The notes under the pieces: model-generated | Databases searched by the model: none | The model's input: the letters and a program-made list of their open reading frames with translations, nothing else | Told to the model about the DNA's origin: nothing | Made by a program: the position numbers and the translations under genes | Part shown: piece after piece, positions 11,396 through 23,304 of the stretch | Position numbering within the stretch: the first letter of the stretch is position 1 | Layout: each line of letters starts with the position of its first letter | Assembly (NCBI RefSeq): GCF_028502605.1 | Contig: NC_079233.1 | Location: 4,216,001 to 4,280,000 of the forward strand | Direction: 5' to 3' | Length of the DNA stretch: 64,000 bases | Source of the DNA: Trichoderma breve | Taxonomy: Eukaryota; Ascomycota; Sordariomycetes; Hypocreales; Hypocreaceae

Positions 11396-13033
11396 CTATT
11401 TTGTGTCCACCGATGTGGCGACCTGAACATTTTGCTCGTCATAGGAGAGTTCACGTACAACTTGGCCGATCAACTCATCATCCATCTGCATAAAGGAAAC
11501 CCGGCCCTTTACAAACCAAAAGCCAACGGCTGCAACAAGCATAACGCCGAAAACGGCAATGGCGTAGTTCATGTCGCTAGGAGCTGGGTTGGGACTGCCA
11601 GGGAACAGGAAGAAGACGGTTGTGATGACGCAGTATACGATGGAGATGATGTTGAGAGGCACACCGAAGCGACCAAGGCGGAATTCTCCTGGAGGTAGCT
11701 TATCACGGCCGACAAGGAGGAGGACGATGATGGGCATGCCGTAAGAGACTGTCAAGGCGATGGTGCTGACACTGAGAATGGCTTCGAGCACTGTGTTTGC
11801 AAAAAGATACAAGACGCCTATCAGGCTGATGAGGAATGCTTGAAGCCATAAAGCACGTCCAGGAACTTGCCATACCGGGTCGACGTGGGAGAAGTAGGCG
11901 GCGTATGGGATTCCGCCATCACGGGCAAAACTCCATGTAAGACGGGAAGAAGAGGTCAAGACACTGACCCCCTGGCCCATTCCATTGAAGATGAAGAGGG
12001 CAACCAAGACGGCGGCACCGTTGAGTCCAACTGTCTCCTGGAGCAACTCGACAAATGGAAGACCAGTGGGAGGGTCCAGAACATTGTCGAGGTTCTGGAT
12101 GGTGAAGAGGCAGATAACCATGAAGATGAAGCCGGAGATGGCACCGCAGATGACGGACAGATACATGGTCTTGGGGCCATTGCGTCGAGGAGCAGGAATC
12201 TCTTCAACCATGTGGATGACAGAGTCAAAGGCAGTCAGACCATACGCGCCCTGGACAAGACCCATGAACCAAGTGACACCATCGGGCCAGCCAGTCTGGT
12301 TGATCCAAGTGCCAAAGACAAACTTGGCTGACTGGTACTGGAGGTCGTGCTTGACGCCGACGGAGATGAGCAGCGCCAGGCCAAGGATGAAGAACAAGCC
12401 GACGTACCAGACGCCGACGAAGTTGTTGAACCATGGAAGGAACTTGTCGTTGCGGCAGCCGACGTGGTTGATGGCAGTGAAGAAGACGGTGATGCCGACG
12501 TAGACAAGGAACTGCACCCAGCCCTTGCTCGCGCCGTCCCAATCCGGATCAAACATGACCTTCATGCCCAGCACGAACTCAGTCATGAAGGCGTTCTGCG
12601 AGGCCGTGAGAGTCCACCAGCCAAACGTGTTGATCCAGGCACACATGTAAGCCGTGAAACGCCCAAGCGGCGTCTGGCTCAGCTGTGAGATCCAGAATGC
12701 CTGGCCTAGAGCGGTGGGCATGCTGCTGCAGAGTTCGCCCATGGACACGGCAACGCAGATGTTGCACAGTGTGACGACGAGGAGGCCCCAGAGCACGGCA
12801 ATAGGCCCGCCGTTTGTGAGGCCGCTAGACATGCCCTGGGCCTCGGTCGAGTAGGTGCCCAGGACGCAGAAGGCGAGGGCCAGCATGCTCCAGATGTCGA
12901 ACTTGCGGGTGAGGGCCTGGGAATGGCCGAGGGCGGCGAGATCGACGGCATCGCGGGTGGCTTGGTCGGCGGTGTCGAGGTCGCTGTCGATGAGCTTGGT
13001 GATGTTGGGGTCTTTCTTACTGCTGCTCGCCAT
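11396..13033 (-). CDS. APC-superfamily amino acid / choline-type permease
   Basis: An intronless 545-residue membrane protein with about twelve hydrophobic segments, opening with the family signature around FCVLGTYSTEAQGMSSGLTNGG and GGPIAVLWGL (about residues 55-85). It is typical of the fungal branch containing choline (Hnm1-like) and GABA-type permeases. The motif VHMVEEIPAPRRNGPKTM appears as HMVEEIPAPRRNGPK near residue 270. Acidic, Ser/Lys-rich cytosolic N and C termini are normal for endocytosis-regulated transporters. It should import a small amine or amino acid across the plasma membrane in symport with protons; the substrate is not deducible. It is convergent with the hydrolase gene, leaving only about 260 bases between their ends. 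Confidence 0.9.
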   Translation of the reverse strand: MASSSKKDPNITKLIDSDLDTADQATRDAVDLAALGHSQALTRKFDIWSMLALAFCVLGTYSTEAQGMSSGLTNGGPIAVLWGLLVVTLCNICVAVSMGELCSSMPTALGQAFWISQLSQTPLGRFTAYMCAWINTFGWWTLTASQNAFMTEFVLGMKVMFDPDWDGASKGWVQFLVYVGITVFFTAINHVGCRNDKFLPWFNNFVGVWYVGLFFILGLALLISVGVKHDLQYQSAKFVFGTWINQTGWPDGVTWFMGLVQGAYGLTAFDSVIHMVEEIPAPRRNGPKTMYLSVICGAISGFIFMVICLFTIQNLDNVLDPPTGLPFVELLQETVGLNGAAVLVALFIFNGMGQGVSVLTSSSRLTWSFARDGGIPYAAYFSHVDPVWQVPGRALWLQAFLISLIGVLYLFANTVLEAILSVSTIALTVSYGMPIIVLLLVGRDKLPPGEFRLGRFGVPLNIISIVYCVITTVFFLFPGSPNPAPSDMNYAIAVFGVMLVAAVGFWFVKGRVSFMQMDDELIGQVVRELSYDEQNVQVATSVDTK

Positions 13034-16000
13034 TGTGGATTGTTGTTGTTATGGGTTGGATTATTTCGTCTCTGTTCCGTTCCTTGTTTCACTTGTTGAG
13101 ATATTTTGCAGTGATGCAAGAGGAGAGCAGCAGATGTGAATGGTCAGACAGCATTCCCTGAAAGCCTTTGTCTTGTGAGATGGAGTTTCGTCCAATGTCT
13201 CAGATTATGTAGATGAAAAGTGATGAGTGGGCGAATTGCAAAGCGGCAAGTCTTCAGTAATTCAAAGGGTCAAGGAGGTTTTATATAACGAGAAGGAGGA
13301 AGGACACAAATTGACATCCCGGCGTGTAGGGCGCGTGATGGCGTTTATGTGACATTCAAGCCGTCTCTCCTCGGTCTTCTCCTCACCTTGGCTTTTAGAT
13401 CCCGACATGTGTGTGTGTACGCGACAACCCGGACATGTGTGCACGTATGCCGTCGTTACGCACACACACTCTGCTTCCTCTTTCTAACCCCCTGTACATA
13501 CCGAGTGCTTATCTCTACAACTTGGAGTCTCCGATCTCAGGCCAAGCGTCAATCTGTGTGCCACACCTCATCCACGCCTCTAGGCGACATGCGGACTAGA
13601 CGATGATAGCGATGGAGGCAAAAAAGACTCAGTTGCCACGACGTAACCTGACCAAGGCCGATAACGACGGGGACCTGATAGGGCGGCCCTGATAACAGCC
13701 GCTTTCCAGCCAACTAACGAGCTTCCAAGATATGCTAAGGGGCGGTGCTAAACCAGGGTTACCCCGGACTTCCCCAGATTTCTTCAAGCCCAGCAACCCA
13801 GCTCCGAGGCTGGCTTCCCAGAGACAATGGATCGGCGCGAGCGAGAGGACTTGGAAACCCCCTCCTTTTGTTCATGGCTTGCTTTAGTGTTGTCGCTTTT
13901 GCTGCTTTATGCCCGTTAGCAGTTTAGTGTCATGTCGTTGACTCCGGCGTTTCTCGTTTTGTGAGAGCTTGGTTCCCGGCATTTTCGCATTCTCTAAGGA
14001 CAAAAGCTGAGAAAGCGGCCTCTCCCGGCCGAGTTCGATGGAGCGCGTGCTAACGAGGCACAATCCCGCCCTTGACGCCGGCACCCTTGTCAGACCCGGC
14101 GAGTTCTCCGCTAGGAAACATATCCAGATGACTTTATCTGCGTATCTCGCATTGTTAGGTCTGATATGTGCCTTGATACCCGTCGATTTCTAATGGGATG
14201 CGAAAGTTTGCTGATTTGCATCACGTACGTGAATGTTTGCTGTTTATCTATCTGGTGTCCATGTTCAGATTGGGAAACTCGGCGAGAAGAGAGGGGTGGT
14301 TGGCTTCGTGCTTATTGAATGCTCGTACTGTACGCCAACGCACGAGTGCTGAAGCAAAGCCTAAACAATACAATGAATGTATCGGCCTGCTCCCGCGACT
14401 AATAGGTTGGCTCCGAAATGCGCATCGTAATGAATTGATGCTTCCGCAACAAATAGAGCAACTATCCAAAGCGTTGAACCTACGGCTTCGCTTAACCTCC
14501 GTATTCCCTTTTCGAGCCCTGTTACAGGTCCACAGATCGTGGGTTCTCCTGTCATCTAATACGCGGGGAAAGGAGAATACCGGGCTCGTGAATTCAATGG
14601 TCACTCAGCTGGATTCGCCGTTATCGTTTGTCCAGCGTCATCGTGGCGATGATCCGTTGTAGCGCCCAAAGTGGCGAAGATCCGGTGAGCGGAGCTGATG
14701 GAGTTTGAGGGGGAGATGCTTCCCGTCTTACCGGTCTTGGCAACGTCTTGACAGGGCATCAAAGCTGGTGCGCGTAAAGCTGTAAAAACGCCCCTTTTCC
14801 ATTGTCAAATAAAAACAACATTACCTTCTTGTTAATTAACTTTCGGGTTGTTAACAAAGTTGTTAGCATATGCACATGTTGTCATTGGATGTCTGCCGAT
14901 GCCAAAATGTTGACCGATAAGACATAGTGGCGATTATAGCGTTGCCTAGCAATAAAACCAAACAACGTCGTTACTAAATTTGGACAAGTAGGGGTGTTGA
15001 ATCGATTATATGTACATAATCCACGGCCATGCGGGCGCGAACAGCGGGAGCTGAAGATAGAAGCTCTGTTGGCAAGCGACTTTGGGTCCTAGGTTGGGCG
15101 TGAATTGCAGGGCAACCGGAATTCGACGGAAATTGGGCACACGCAGTCAGTTATCCATAAGCTCTAATGATGAACAACCAGGGATTGACTTTGTTGAGAA
15201 CAACTGAAGATACGTAATGAAAATATAATCGTTGCATTGAGACTGTAAAGCTCGGACTAGTGGGTGAGTAGATAGGAAAGTGATTGGCCTCAATTTTACA
15301 GAAATACGATGCAATGATACAATTTCTCCTCGAAGTAAAGTGCCACAGATCCAGCAACTTACTACGTGTACATGCATCATAAAAGGCGAACTGCAGTTGT
15401 GTGTGTGAATAAGATGAGTAGCAATGAGAATTTAGGCTGTAAGACACATGTATCTATGATACCAAATCTTATCATGGTATTCAACAGCATTTCCATTGTC
15501 CAATTTGTAAGTGATATAGATGTGCACATGGACTGTCGGTATCAATGATATTCAGCTCTGTTCCCAAGTGGAAGCCTCGCATACGTATTATTATATTAGG
15601 CTTTCATAGATCAAGTATAGTTATCACTTACAATGTATTTGGATTCGGGTGTGGAGTAGCAGTTGATGCCAGCCCAGCCATCCCCATTTTGCTTATCGTT
15701 CATTTCAGAGCACAATGCTTTGTGAAACGGAATTTGCCCCCTTATACTGAATAGGCTAATCAAATTCTTGATAGCTAGCTCCTGTGAGTGTGCAAGGCAC
15801 GTTTAATCCCTCGGGCGAAAGGAGCCTTGCAGGAGCCCGCTTGGAGTCCCATATTCTCTCAGCATAGCTAGAATAGCAAGTATCGAAGACCTGGTAATTG
15901 CCTATAGGTCTCACTCTCGCTGATATCAGCTTTATTGGCTGAAGATGACAGGATTAATGTTTCCCTGCTTAGTCGTGCCCAAAGTCTCAAGCTACAGAGC

Positions 16001-16332
16001 ATTCATAATCACTCTCAAGATTACAGCAGTAACTTGGCGCACACATGCCTTTGACTTAGCCAACTTGCCATTACTGGCAATAGTTGGTAATGTAAATATA
16101 TGATCTCCATTGTAATAGTGACTCACGGGCTATATTGACATTGCCTGACAGTTTGTTCTGACAAGAACTCTGACGATGTTACTCCAGGTAGAAGAGCCGT
16201 GCTGTTTGAAGTTGTATTTTCGTGTCCGTTCCTGAAACGCACATATCGGATATTTGTGAGAAATTAGGTGCAAAGAAACCTGCTAGACATTTATTGCAAC
16301 ACTTTTGGCAGAGCTTACATACATAACTCTGT
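13034..16332. other. Long intergenic region, no gene recognised
   Basis: About 3.3 kb without any convincing gene. The part next to the permease (13034-13300) is its promoter and leader. A short TG/CA-rich patch lies near 13400-13470. From roughly 14800 onward the sequence is AT-rich and full of stops in all frames. No transposon motif or inverted repeat was recognised. Confidence 0.45.
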
Positions 16333-18297
16333 TCAGTCTGTTAATCTAGCCAAAGGGAAGCTATGCCACTGATTCCTTCGATCACCCGGACTTCCTGGCC
16401 ATATATCCATCCAGACAGCTCTTAGGTCATCGCGCTCAAAGAAGTCATCCTTTAGCACGTCAAGGTCATCGCCAAAAGATTTGATTTTCTGAATGACTAG
16501 ACCTCCGTCACGAGAATTCCTTCTCACAAACCAGCTCTGTCCAACCCATTCCAGAGGGATTTTTGGTTCATTGTCGACCGAGAACCTCCCAAAGTTGCCA
16601 GCGCCATAGATCTTTAGTTTTAGATCGACAAGAGAATTGCCGCCAGTGTACGCTCTCGTAGTAGCGATTGTCTCAAAGATGGATTTGGCAAGGGCTGAAT
16701 CCATTGCGTTATTGATGAGCGCTGCGCGGAAAGCATCAACGGGTAGCTCCCAGCCACCCATTTCAATAAAAGATTCTCCATGCCTTACTTCGGGAGGATC
16801 GACGACAGAGCAGTCAAGAATCAGAGAGATATGTTTCAATCGTGGAAGCTGGCCAAGAATTTGATAGATGCCAACTTCGTCTCTATCACCACGGGTTCGA
16901 GGAATACGCAGCTCCAGCTTCTCTAGGTTCAAACATATGCCTGAAAGTAGCCTTATCCTACCACAGGAGAGCACGAGAGCTTCGATATCATCATAGTACT
17001 CCGAGGCTGGGGCAAAACGAAGCTCTCGAAGAGAATTGCCATGTTGATCAATCACTGCTCGCCAGGCGCTGTCTCCTACTTCACCTTCCAATTCGAGGCT
17101 CTGCAGTGGCTTCATAGCTCGCAATAGCCGACATACGGACTCATCGGCAGCTATTGCTTGCTCCCGATTTTGTGCTTTAGGCATTAAAGCGAGAGAAGAA
17201 AGAGAAAATAGTCCACCACCCTCTGCAATAATAGCCAGGGCCTGTACTGCATCGATAATAGTAAATCCCAGATGCAGTTTAGTTAGCTTGTTAAAGTCAG
17301 TATAGTCAGACCATTGATGAATGCGTAGCTCTGAAACTCCATTAAGGTACAAGGTGTGCAAACTCCCCTTGCCCTGCATTTTATCGCGTACTTGGTCGTC
17401 GTTGATGAAGAAACCCTTCCATTTCGGCTTACCAGACTGCCTGTGTAGCTGGATGGCATGGGCTAACTCAATGGTACCACCTACCGGTTGGCCAGCTATG
17501 CCAACATATGAGAGCCTTGGCGCTAAACCTCTAATCATCTGGATTACGGCTTCTTCATTGTATCCAATGTTACCATCTCCATCGTAAGAGCAATATTTCA
17601 TGTAAAGCCCATAGAGATTCAGCGATGTAGCAAGGGCATACTCCTCTGGCGAGATGTCGTGAGATTCGTTCCTTGGCTGATAGAGACTTCGAAGGCTGAA
17701 GGTATAAACATGTAGTCTGGCATCTGGGCAATTGTTGCGCAGCGCTGAGAGTAAGCACGACGGGACCTGAGTCATGCAATCATATACAAGATCAGATAAA
17801 CAGCTCAGTCGGCTGATGAATTTCGCTATTCCGACCCAGGTTTCTTGATACTTGATCTTCATCCGTAGTATCTCCTCTGGCGCTTGTGGTGGTTCCTTTG
17901 ACTCATAAAGAGGGGATCTCAATCTTGAGGGACAGAGAGGACTAGGCTTCGCAAAAAAGCTTTCCTCTTCAATCTCTTCACGTCCAATTTCGTTTTGTTC
18001 CGAGTCCTTTTCATAGGCCTGAGAACCACTAATCCTGAGATTACGAACAAAGCTAAGGCGGATGTTTATGTCGGGTATCTCATCCATGAAAATGAAACTT
18101 TCGTCTGGATTCAGTTGATCGATCTTGAGATGGATACGCCGGAGACGGAACCTCATGGCCGCAGAAGCGCACTGTCTATTCGCCAACGAAAATGCGAGTA
18201 GGCCGCCGTCTTTTGACGAATTCAGCCAGGAACATATACCCTCCAAAAGATGAAAAGGCAGCCTCTCTAATGGCGCTGAGAGGGTCTCGATTGGCAT
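16333..18297 (-). CDS. F-box-like protein with leucine-rich C-terminal region
   Basis: An intronless 654-residue protein. Its N terminus (APLERLPFHLLEGICSWL then LLAFSLANRQCASAAM, about residues 7-50) is a fungal F-box, the module that binds Skp1 in SCF ubiquitin ligases. The remainder contains irregularly spaced leucine-rich segments (such as LHTLYLNGVSELRI, LTKLHLGF, SLELEG, LRELRFAP) suggestive of a degenerate leucine-rich-repeat receptor for substrates. An acidic stretch, EIGREEIEEESFF, sits near residue 105. Large families of such F-box proteins occur in ascomycetes with unknown targets. It stands alone between two long non-coding regions, so context says nothing about its substrate. Confidence 0.78.
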   Translation of the reverse strand: MPIETLSAPLERLPFHLLEGICSWLNSSKDGGLLAFSLANRQCASAAMRFRLRRIHLKIDQLNPDESFIFMDEIPDINIRLSFVRNLRISGSQAYEKDSEQNEIGREEIEEESFFAKPSPLCPSRLRSPLYESKEPPQAPEEILRMKIKYQETWVGIAKFISRLSCLSDLVYDCMTQVPSCLLSALRNNCPDARLHVYTFSLRSLYQPRNESHDISPEEYALATSLNLYGLYMKYCSYDGDGNIGYNEEAVIQMIRGLAPRLSYVGIAGQPVGGTIELAHAIQLHRQSGKPKWKGFFINDDQVRDKMQGKGSLHTLYLNGVSELRIHQWSDYTDFNKLTKLHLGFTIIDAVQALAIIAEGGGLFSLSSLALMPKAQNREQAIAADESVCRLLRAMKPLQSLELEGEVGDSAWRAVIDQHGNSLRELRFAPASEYYDDIEALVLSCGRIRLLSGICLNLEKLELRIPRTRGDRDEVGIYQILGQLPRLKHISLILDCSVVDPPEVRHGESFIEMGGWELPVDAFRAALINNAMDSALAKSIFETIATTRAYTGGNSLVDLKLKIYGAGNFGRFSVDNEPKIPLEWVGQSWFVRRNSRDGGLVIQKIKSFGDDLDVLKDDFFERDDLRAVWMDIWPGSPGDRRNQWHSFPLARLTD

Positions 18298-20321
18298 CCT
18301 GGAATTTTTGCTGACTTTGTTTCTCTGTGGCTATGAAGTGAAGACGCGGAAGACTAGAGGACGGCGTCAATATCGGTGGGTAAGCTTTGATGTCGGAGAA
18401 AATTAGAGCACGGCAGGTTGTTCAAGGCCAGTCAGTGTTGCCGCCAGATGTCTGATTCCAACATTGAGCAGGTTGGGCAGATCGGTTATTATCGTGTTGT
18501 CAATTTATTTGTATAAGTAATGACAAGGGAAAGATAACGCAAAAATAAAAGTGGAAGAACAAATCATATATACCCCAAAAATGGTAAATTTCACGTGTTA
18601 TTCCTATTGCGCGGCCCGATTAGGCCGAGTCGTGTAATGAAGGCCCAACACCAACATGTAGCTGCAGTAACGATCACATACACGACTACGTGTACTTAAA
18701 TTTGAAGTGGATATAGGTAAGCATATCAAGTGGTACATCTATCTGGATGTCTCCCTGTCGAGGTCATGTTCATCAACAGCTCGTTCTCATGGTATTTTAT
18801 CTCCTGCGGGACATTTCCATGGACAACGGACCTGATTTTCATGAAAGACTCTGGCTTTAAGAAAGCTAAATAGGTGCTGACGATGACTGAGTTTACACTC
18901 CATGAAGGGACGCCAAGCAGGTCTCCCGTAATTGTCGCTATTCGGACCAAATTGGAAGGATACGTGCCCTCGTTCCGAAATGTCCAGCAGGTCTTCCCCA
19001 TGAACGCATATTACATGAAGAATGCTGATATTTAAAGGAGGGTAAAACTAGTGAAATAATCTTTGGCTAGATACAGATGGAACTTTATTCTCTCTGGTAG
19101 AATTTTCGTAGCTAGTGTATTGAATGAATGAATTATTTTATATCGAGTGCGCCAGAGAGTTCTCATTATATGGATATGTACTTTTTAGATGCAAATGTGT
19201 TATACTGGTGAACTAATGGTTCTTGACTAGAATAGGCCCTTCAATCATTACACTTTCCCCCTACAAGTCGCAGACTACGCCCGTTGTAAAATAGGATACA
19301 CAAAGTTTGCTGGATTGGATATCTATATTTGCTACAGTTCCATCTTCAGAAGGTCTATAACCGCCTAAGAGGGTAGGATTGATGTATCCTATTAGCACGA
19401 GGGTGCCGGGTACAACATCCGTAATCAACACCTATATAAGATAGAGCTATGACCCTAACCTCTTGGCTCTAAGCTGTTGAAATTGTAAAAAGGCCGAAAG
19501 CTAGAGGACTGTTGAGGCTCATGTATCGTTGGTTTCATCATAAGCCTCACGTCGTCTCACATGTCTCACATCCACGACTCAAGACCCATACCGTTAGGCC
19601 ATCAACCGCAACACCTCAGGTGACACTCTGGAACAAGCAGTTGTGTACAGACTTGACAAGTGCCGCGGCTCCCCTAAAAATGAATAGCCTATTGTTATCC
19701 CGAGTTGGAAGTGAATCTAATGCCAGCATAGCCCAACGCTCGGGGATCGCGCATGCCAATTTGCAGGTACAGTAGTAATCATCATCAATAGTGAGATCGA
19801 TTTGCGACTCTTGGCAGATTGCCGATATGAGAGGGTTACATTGTTTACCACATTACCCACGTTGCAGTCATGCAAACGTGCGCATCCGCATCTGCAACTA
19901 CTGTATGTCAGCACGGCCAAGACGAACGAACTCCACATGCACTGTCCACTTCAAGCCAAGTTACAGAATCTGCTTACATAGAAAGACTTGAAAGCTCCAA
20001 AAGCATATAGTTGTATATGGATACTATAACTGGCATATAAGATTTGGTTTTGCTTTAGTTAATCAACAGTTGGTGCCCATATTGAGGAGTGCCACACGTA
20101 GTTGCTAATATTGAACTTTGCGGCTGTGCATTGTGGCGCTCGTCTTCGTCTTGGCTTCTGCACTAAAAGAAGCATAACGTGCAAGCATCAAAACTTTGTT
20201 ATTTGACTGTATTGACGGCGCAATATCTTACAAAGCATTCGCTCTGTTAGAAAATTAATTTTTCTGGAGTAAATTTAAAGCCTGTGCCTTCAATATGTCG
20301 CTGAGTTGAACCGGTCGCTTT
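18298..20321. other. Intergenic region, no gene recognised
   Basis: About 2 kb, AT-rich, between the F-box gene start and the 3' end of the first UstYa-like gene. A 91-codon frame on the minus strand at 18726..19001 shows no recognisable motif and is not called. No structured repeat was seen. Confidence 0.4.
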
Positions 20322-21259
20322 TTATCCCTCAAAGGTCTCGAATCCTTGATTATCGTTGTACCGAAATCGCTCAGCCCAGTTTCTCAGTTTTCCAAAATCG
20401 CGACACTGGTGCGGAGTGCCGTATCCGTCTACACCCTTTCTATCCGCAGCGCTGTCAAATTTTGGTTTAAATGGCTCCAACGTTGAGTCGGATGTGCAGA
20501 GGATACTCTCTCTAAGGTAATCCAAGCAGTGGAGTGTGTGGGAGTGCGGTTCGGTGATGTTTGCTTCTAAAGCTTCGAAAAGGTCGGATTGAAGAAGATA
20601 CTGCATCAGGATCTGTTAGATACAACACACAAGAAAATGATGAAGCAAAGTTAGTAATAGATTGTTCACATACTAGACAGTGCAACTGGTGAAATACTGC
20701 GACAGAGAATCGTCCGGTGCCATCTGTGCTGGTGTCCTGGACATAATCGGGCACTGGACCTGCGGCCTCTATGTTTTTTATTGAGACATATCCCTTTCCC
20801 TCTATATCATCACACGTCAGATGGCTGTGTTATATCGTATGAGAATGTTGAAGGGCGTACTTGGGAACAGGTTCATCCACGCTTTGTGGCCTTGCTCCGT
20901 GCGAGGGTCATCATATACCCTCTCAGGCATAAAGGCTTTATGAATCGGTCCAACTATGATCTCCCGTTAGTTGTAAAAGAAGCAACGAGAACAAAATGAA
21001 AAGAATTTTGCCTACGAGGGGGAATGTCCAGTCCTGGAAGTAATTTTACATTTTCCCTTGGCCCAGCTCCGGGCTGTACACTTTTCCATACAATGAGGCT
21101 CACTGCGACGGAAATCACTGAACTCAGCAAAGCAACGAGAGAAAGCTGTATAATCCCAAGATTGGCTCTTCTTTTCTCCATCATTTGTAGAGAAAGACTC
21201 TCGCTCTTGGAGCCCAACAGCGTGTCTTCATCTTCAGAGCCAGAACTTCGCCGAGACAT
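20322..21259 (-). CDS. UstYa-like (DUF3328) oxidase A of candidate RiPP cluster
   Basis: Four exons (21259..21016, 20953..20861, 20801..20674, 20612..20322) with three canonical 59-62 nt introns give 251 residues. A single transmembrane helix (about residues 35-60, LSLVALLSSVISVAVSLIVW) follows an acidic Ser-rich cytosolic start. The luminal part has the family blocks: FMPERVYDDP and GHKAWMNLFPKGKGYVS, then the two histidine/cysteine motifs FHQLHC and HTLHCLDYLRES. Those HxxHC motifs are the proposed metal-binding residues of UstYa-type enzymes, which oxidatively cyclise ribosomal peptides such as ustiloxin, phomopsin and asperipin. It lies tail-to-head with a second paralogue and about 2 kb from a repeat-bearing precursor gene. 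A role in tyrosine crosslinking or beta-carbon oxidation is inference. Confidence 0.88.
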
Positions 21260-21818
21260 AATGCATTACTTGGAACCAAAAGATCAAAGCAACTCCCAAG
21301 ATAGGGAACCAGTTGTAGTTTGTCTGGAGTTATCCACCAAAACGAAGTCGGGCGACATCATGTAAGCGATTAATTTAGTTGAGCTGTGCTAAGAAAGGAA
21401 GTTGGCTGTGCACAATGAGGGGCATAAGACAAACTACCTCATGTGCTTGGCGGGGACTTGACCCTGCAGATGCAAAAGTCCTGATGGTGATAAACGCCTT
21501 GCAAGTGAGCAATCACCAGAATAAGTGGCGACAATGACGTTTCAAATGGCTCGATCAACGACGTCTTGTGCTGTTCCCAGCTTGCCTTGCATACTGTATG
21601 TCGAATAGATTTAGCCGATGAAGGTTAAGTCGGCACAAACCTAGCAAAAGTGCATCTAAATCACACCCACAATAACCGTGGACGGTTAAGATGTCTGTGT
21701 TCATGCCCACTGAGAATCCACAACCTTGCATAATCTTACAGCCCATCCATGTAGTATAAAAACACTCATTGACTATTGTTTGTGAGCCGTCCTCGTACCA
21801 CACACAATTAGTGTCTTT
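21260..21818. promoter_or_regulatory. Intergenic spacer between the two UstYa-like genes
   Basis: About 560 bases containing the promoter of oxidase A and the 3' end of oxidase B, which are transcribed in the same direction. No conserved operator was recognised. Confidence 0.35.
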
Positions 21819-22781
21819 CTAAGGCGCGATATCTAGGATCTTATCACCCTCTTGCAATTCCACCACCATGTCCTCGAGACTTTGGTGTGCATGAACCCAC
21901 TCTCTTACTGGTTCCCAGTCGATGCACTTGTGGTTCGTGTTGAAATCCACGAAAGAACCATCTATGCCCTGAGCCGGGTCTTTTACCCAATACTGTCCGA
22001 AAACGCCTAAATCCGGCTTACACTGGATGACCTGCCGTAGCATGTCGATGCAGTGTGTGACATGTTTGGCAATTGTCTCCTCATCTTTTCCAAGGTGGTG
22101 CCCGGGGTAGTCGGGGTCTGAGTAGTAATTGTAATTGAAATAGACGGATTTGCGGATCAGATTGAGGCAGTGCAAGTGGTGATTGAACTCGAAGAGAACT
22201 GGGAAGTCCCCCGATGGGGTTTTGAGATGGTCGGAACTGATTCCAGCACGTTCTGCCTGAGATTTGGACAGTATGAGCGGTTTTGAAGTGGTACCAAGAC
22301 CTTCCCATGCTTCGTCCACCTCTGGAGAGGGGGGAAGGCGGAAGGCGGAGGTCGAGTTGGCGAGAAATGTCCCATCATAAAGAACAGAGTGATAATGAAT
22401 TGGGATATCAATGGGAGTAGCTGGAAAAGAGTTAATCGAACCGTGCTCACAAGAATGTTGGAAAAGGACAAACTCAAACTCACGATTTTCTTGCGTATGC
22501 CGTACGCACATTGCGTCGAGGTAGGAAGCCCTGTGGATGTAGAGATATGTCAAGACATGAGAGCCTAGAGATACTCCCAGTAAGCCGATCAAACAGTACA
22601 AGAGTATATTCTGCCGTCGATGACTTCTGGTCTGCCCTTTCCCGAGCATTGAGCCCCCTAAGAAAGGGTCTGACTCTTCAATAGAGCTTTCATCTCTTTC
22701 CCTCTGCATATCCATTTCTGTTGACTTGCAACTGATTACAGTAACAATCTGAGTTGCTTTGTTTTTTCTTGAGTCGTACAT
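21819..22781 (-). CDS. UstYa-like (DUF3328) oxidase B of candidate RiPP cluster
   Basis: A second UstYa family protein, about 299 residues if the probable intron is removed. The reading frame is open throughout. However, 22421..22483 has a perfect GTGAGT donor, a GATTAAC branch-like site and a TTTCCAG acceptor and is exactly 63 nt. Removing it joins TQEN to PTPIDIPIHY, the usual family sequence. A transmembrane helix (ILLYCLIGLLGVSLGSHVL) follows a charged N terminus. The luminal part contains LPPSPEVDEAWEGLG and the paired motifs NHHLHCLNLIRKS and HVTHCIDMLRQ. These HxxHC motifs identify the oxidative cyclase family of fungal RiPP clusters. The start may be at 22781 or at the internal ATG at 22715. 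It is divergent from the precursor gene across 523 bases, suggesting co-regulation. Confidence 0.88.
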   Translation of the reverse strand: MYDSRKNKATQIVTVISCKSTEMDMQRERDESSIEESDPFLGGSMLGKGQTRSHRRQNILLYCLIGLLGVSLGSHVLTYLYIHRASYLDAMCVRHTQENREFEFVLFQHSCEHGSINSFPATPIDIPIHYHSVLYDGTFLANSTSAFRLPPSPEVDEAWEGLGTTSKPLILSKSQAERAGISSDHLKTPSGDFPVLFEFNHHLHCLNLIRKSVYFNYNYYSDPDYPGHHLGKDEETIAKHVTHCIDMLRQVIQCKPDLGVFGQYWVKDPAQGIDGSFVDFNTNHKCIDWEPVREWVHAHQSLEDMVVELQEGDKILDIAP

Positions 22782-23304
22782 TAAAAAGTTTCAAGCTTAC
22801 CTTTCTTTGAAAACAACATAATGTGACTGATACGGGTTAGCTCATTCTCATTGTTGTTCTCGGTTATCGTCGCCTATGTATGTAAACCCCCGTCATGATA
22901 TCAATGACTATTTTAGCTGCATTGTCATACAGGTGTTGGGACCACACTCGTATCTACAAGCATGGAATCCACGACATCTCACCTTCCATTTGCAGAACAT
23001 CAAGACTTTTTTCGGACAAACCTTCGGAATCACGGAATTCTTATGCCTTGGCACGATCAACTACTCGGACAAATTGTAAGCCTGTTAATAGGCATCAGAA
23101 CTAGCTTGTATTCATTCACAAAGCAGGTTCCGTTGGGGACTGCCCCCCACTGACTAATGAGCCCCATTTGTCGCACACGACACTGTGATGGTGGGATTAG
23201 ATATCTTAAAGGAAGAACGATGCCACCAGATCCGATCTCTTTGACTTGTGTTTAATAATTATCCCACCAAAGATATTTGATTCGCTACCAATATCACTAT
23301 CAAA
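22782..23304. promoter_or_regulatory. Divergent promoter between UstYa-like oxidase B and RiPP precursor
   Basis: These 523 bases separate the starts of two divergently transcribed cluster genes and so should carry both promoters. A CCAC-rich AT patch directly precedes the precursor ATG. No specific binding site is claimed. Confidence 0.5.

Noticed and set aside
13400..13470. TG/CA-rich patch considered as a microsatellite
   Set aside because: The runs are too short and interrupted to call a repeat.
14198..14662. A 154-codon plus-strand frame in the long intergenic region
   Set aside because: Low-complexity match to nothing, overlapped by similarly long frames on the other strand, as expected by chance in moderately GC-rich DNA.
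18726..19001. 91-codon minus-strand frame near the UstYa-like genes, considered as a second precursor
   Set aside because: No signal peptide, no repeats and no dibasic sites.
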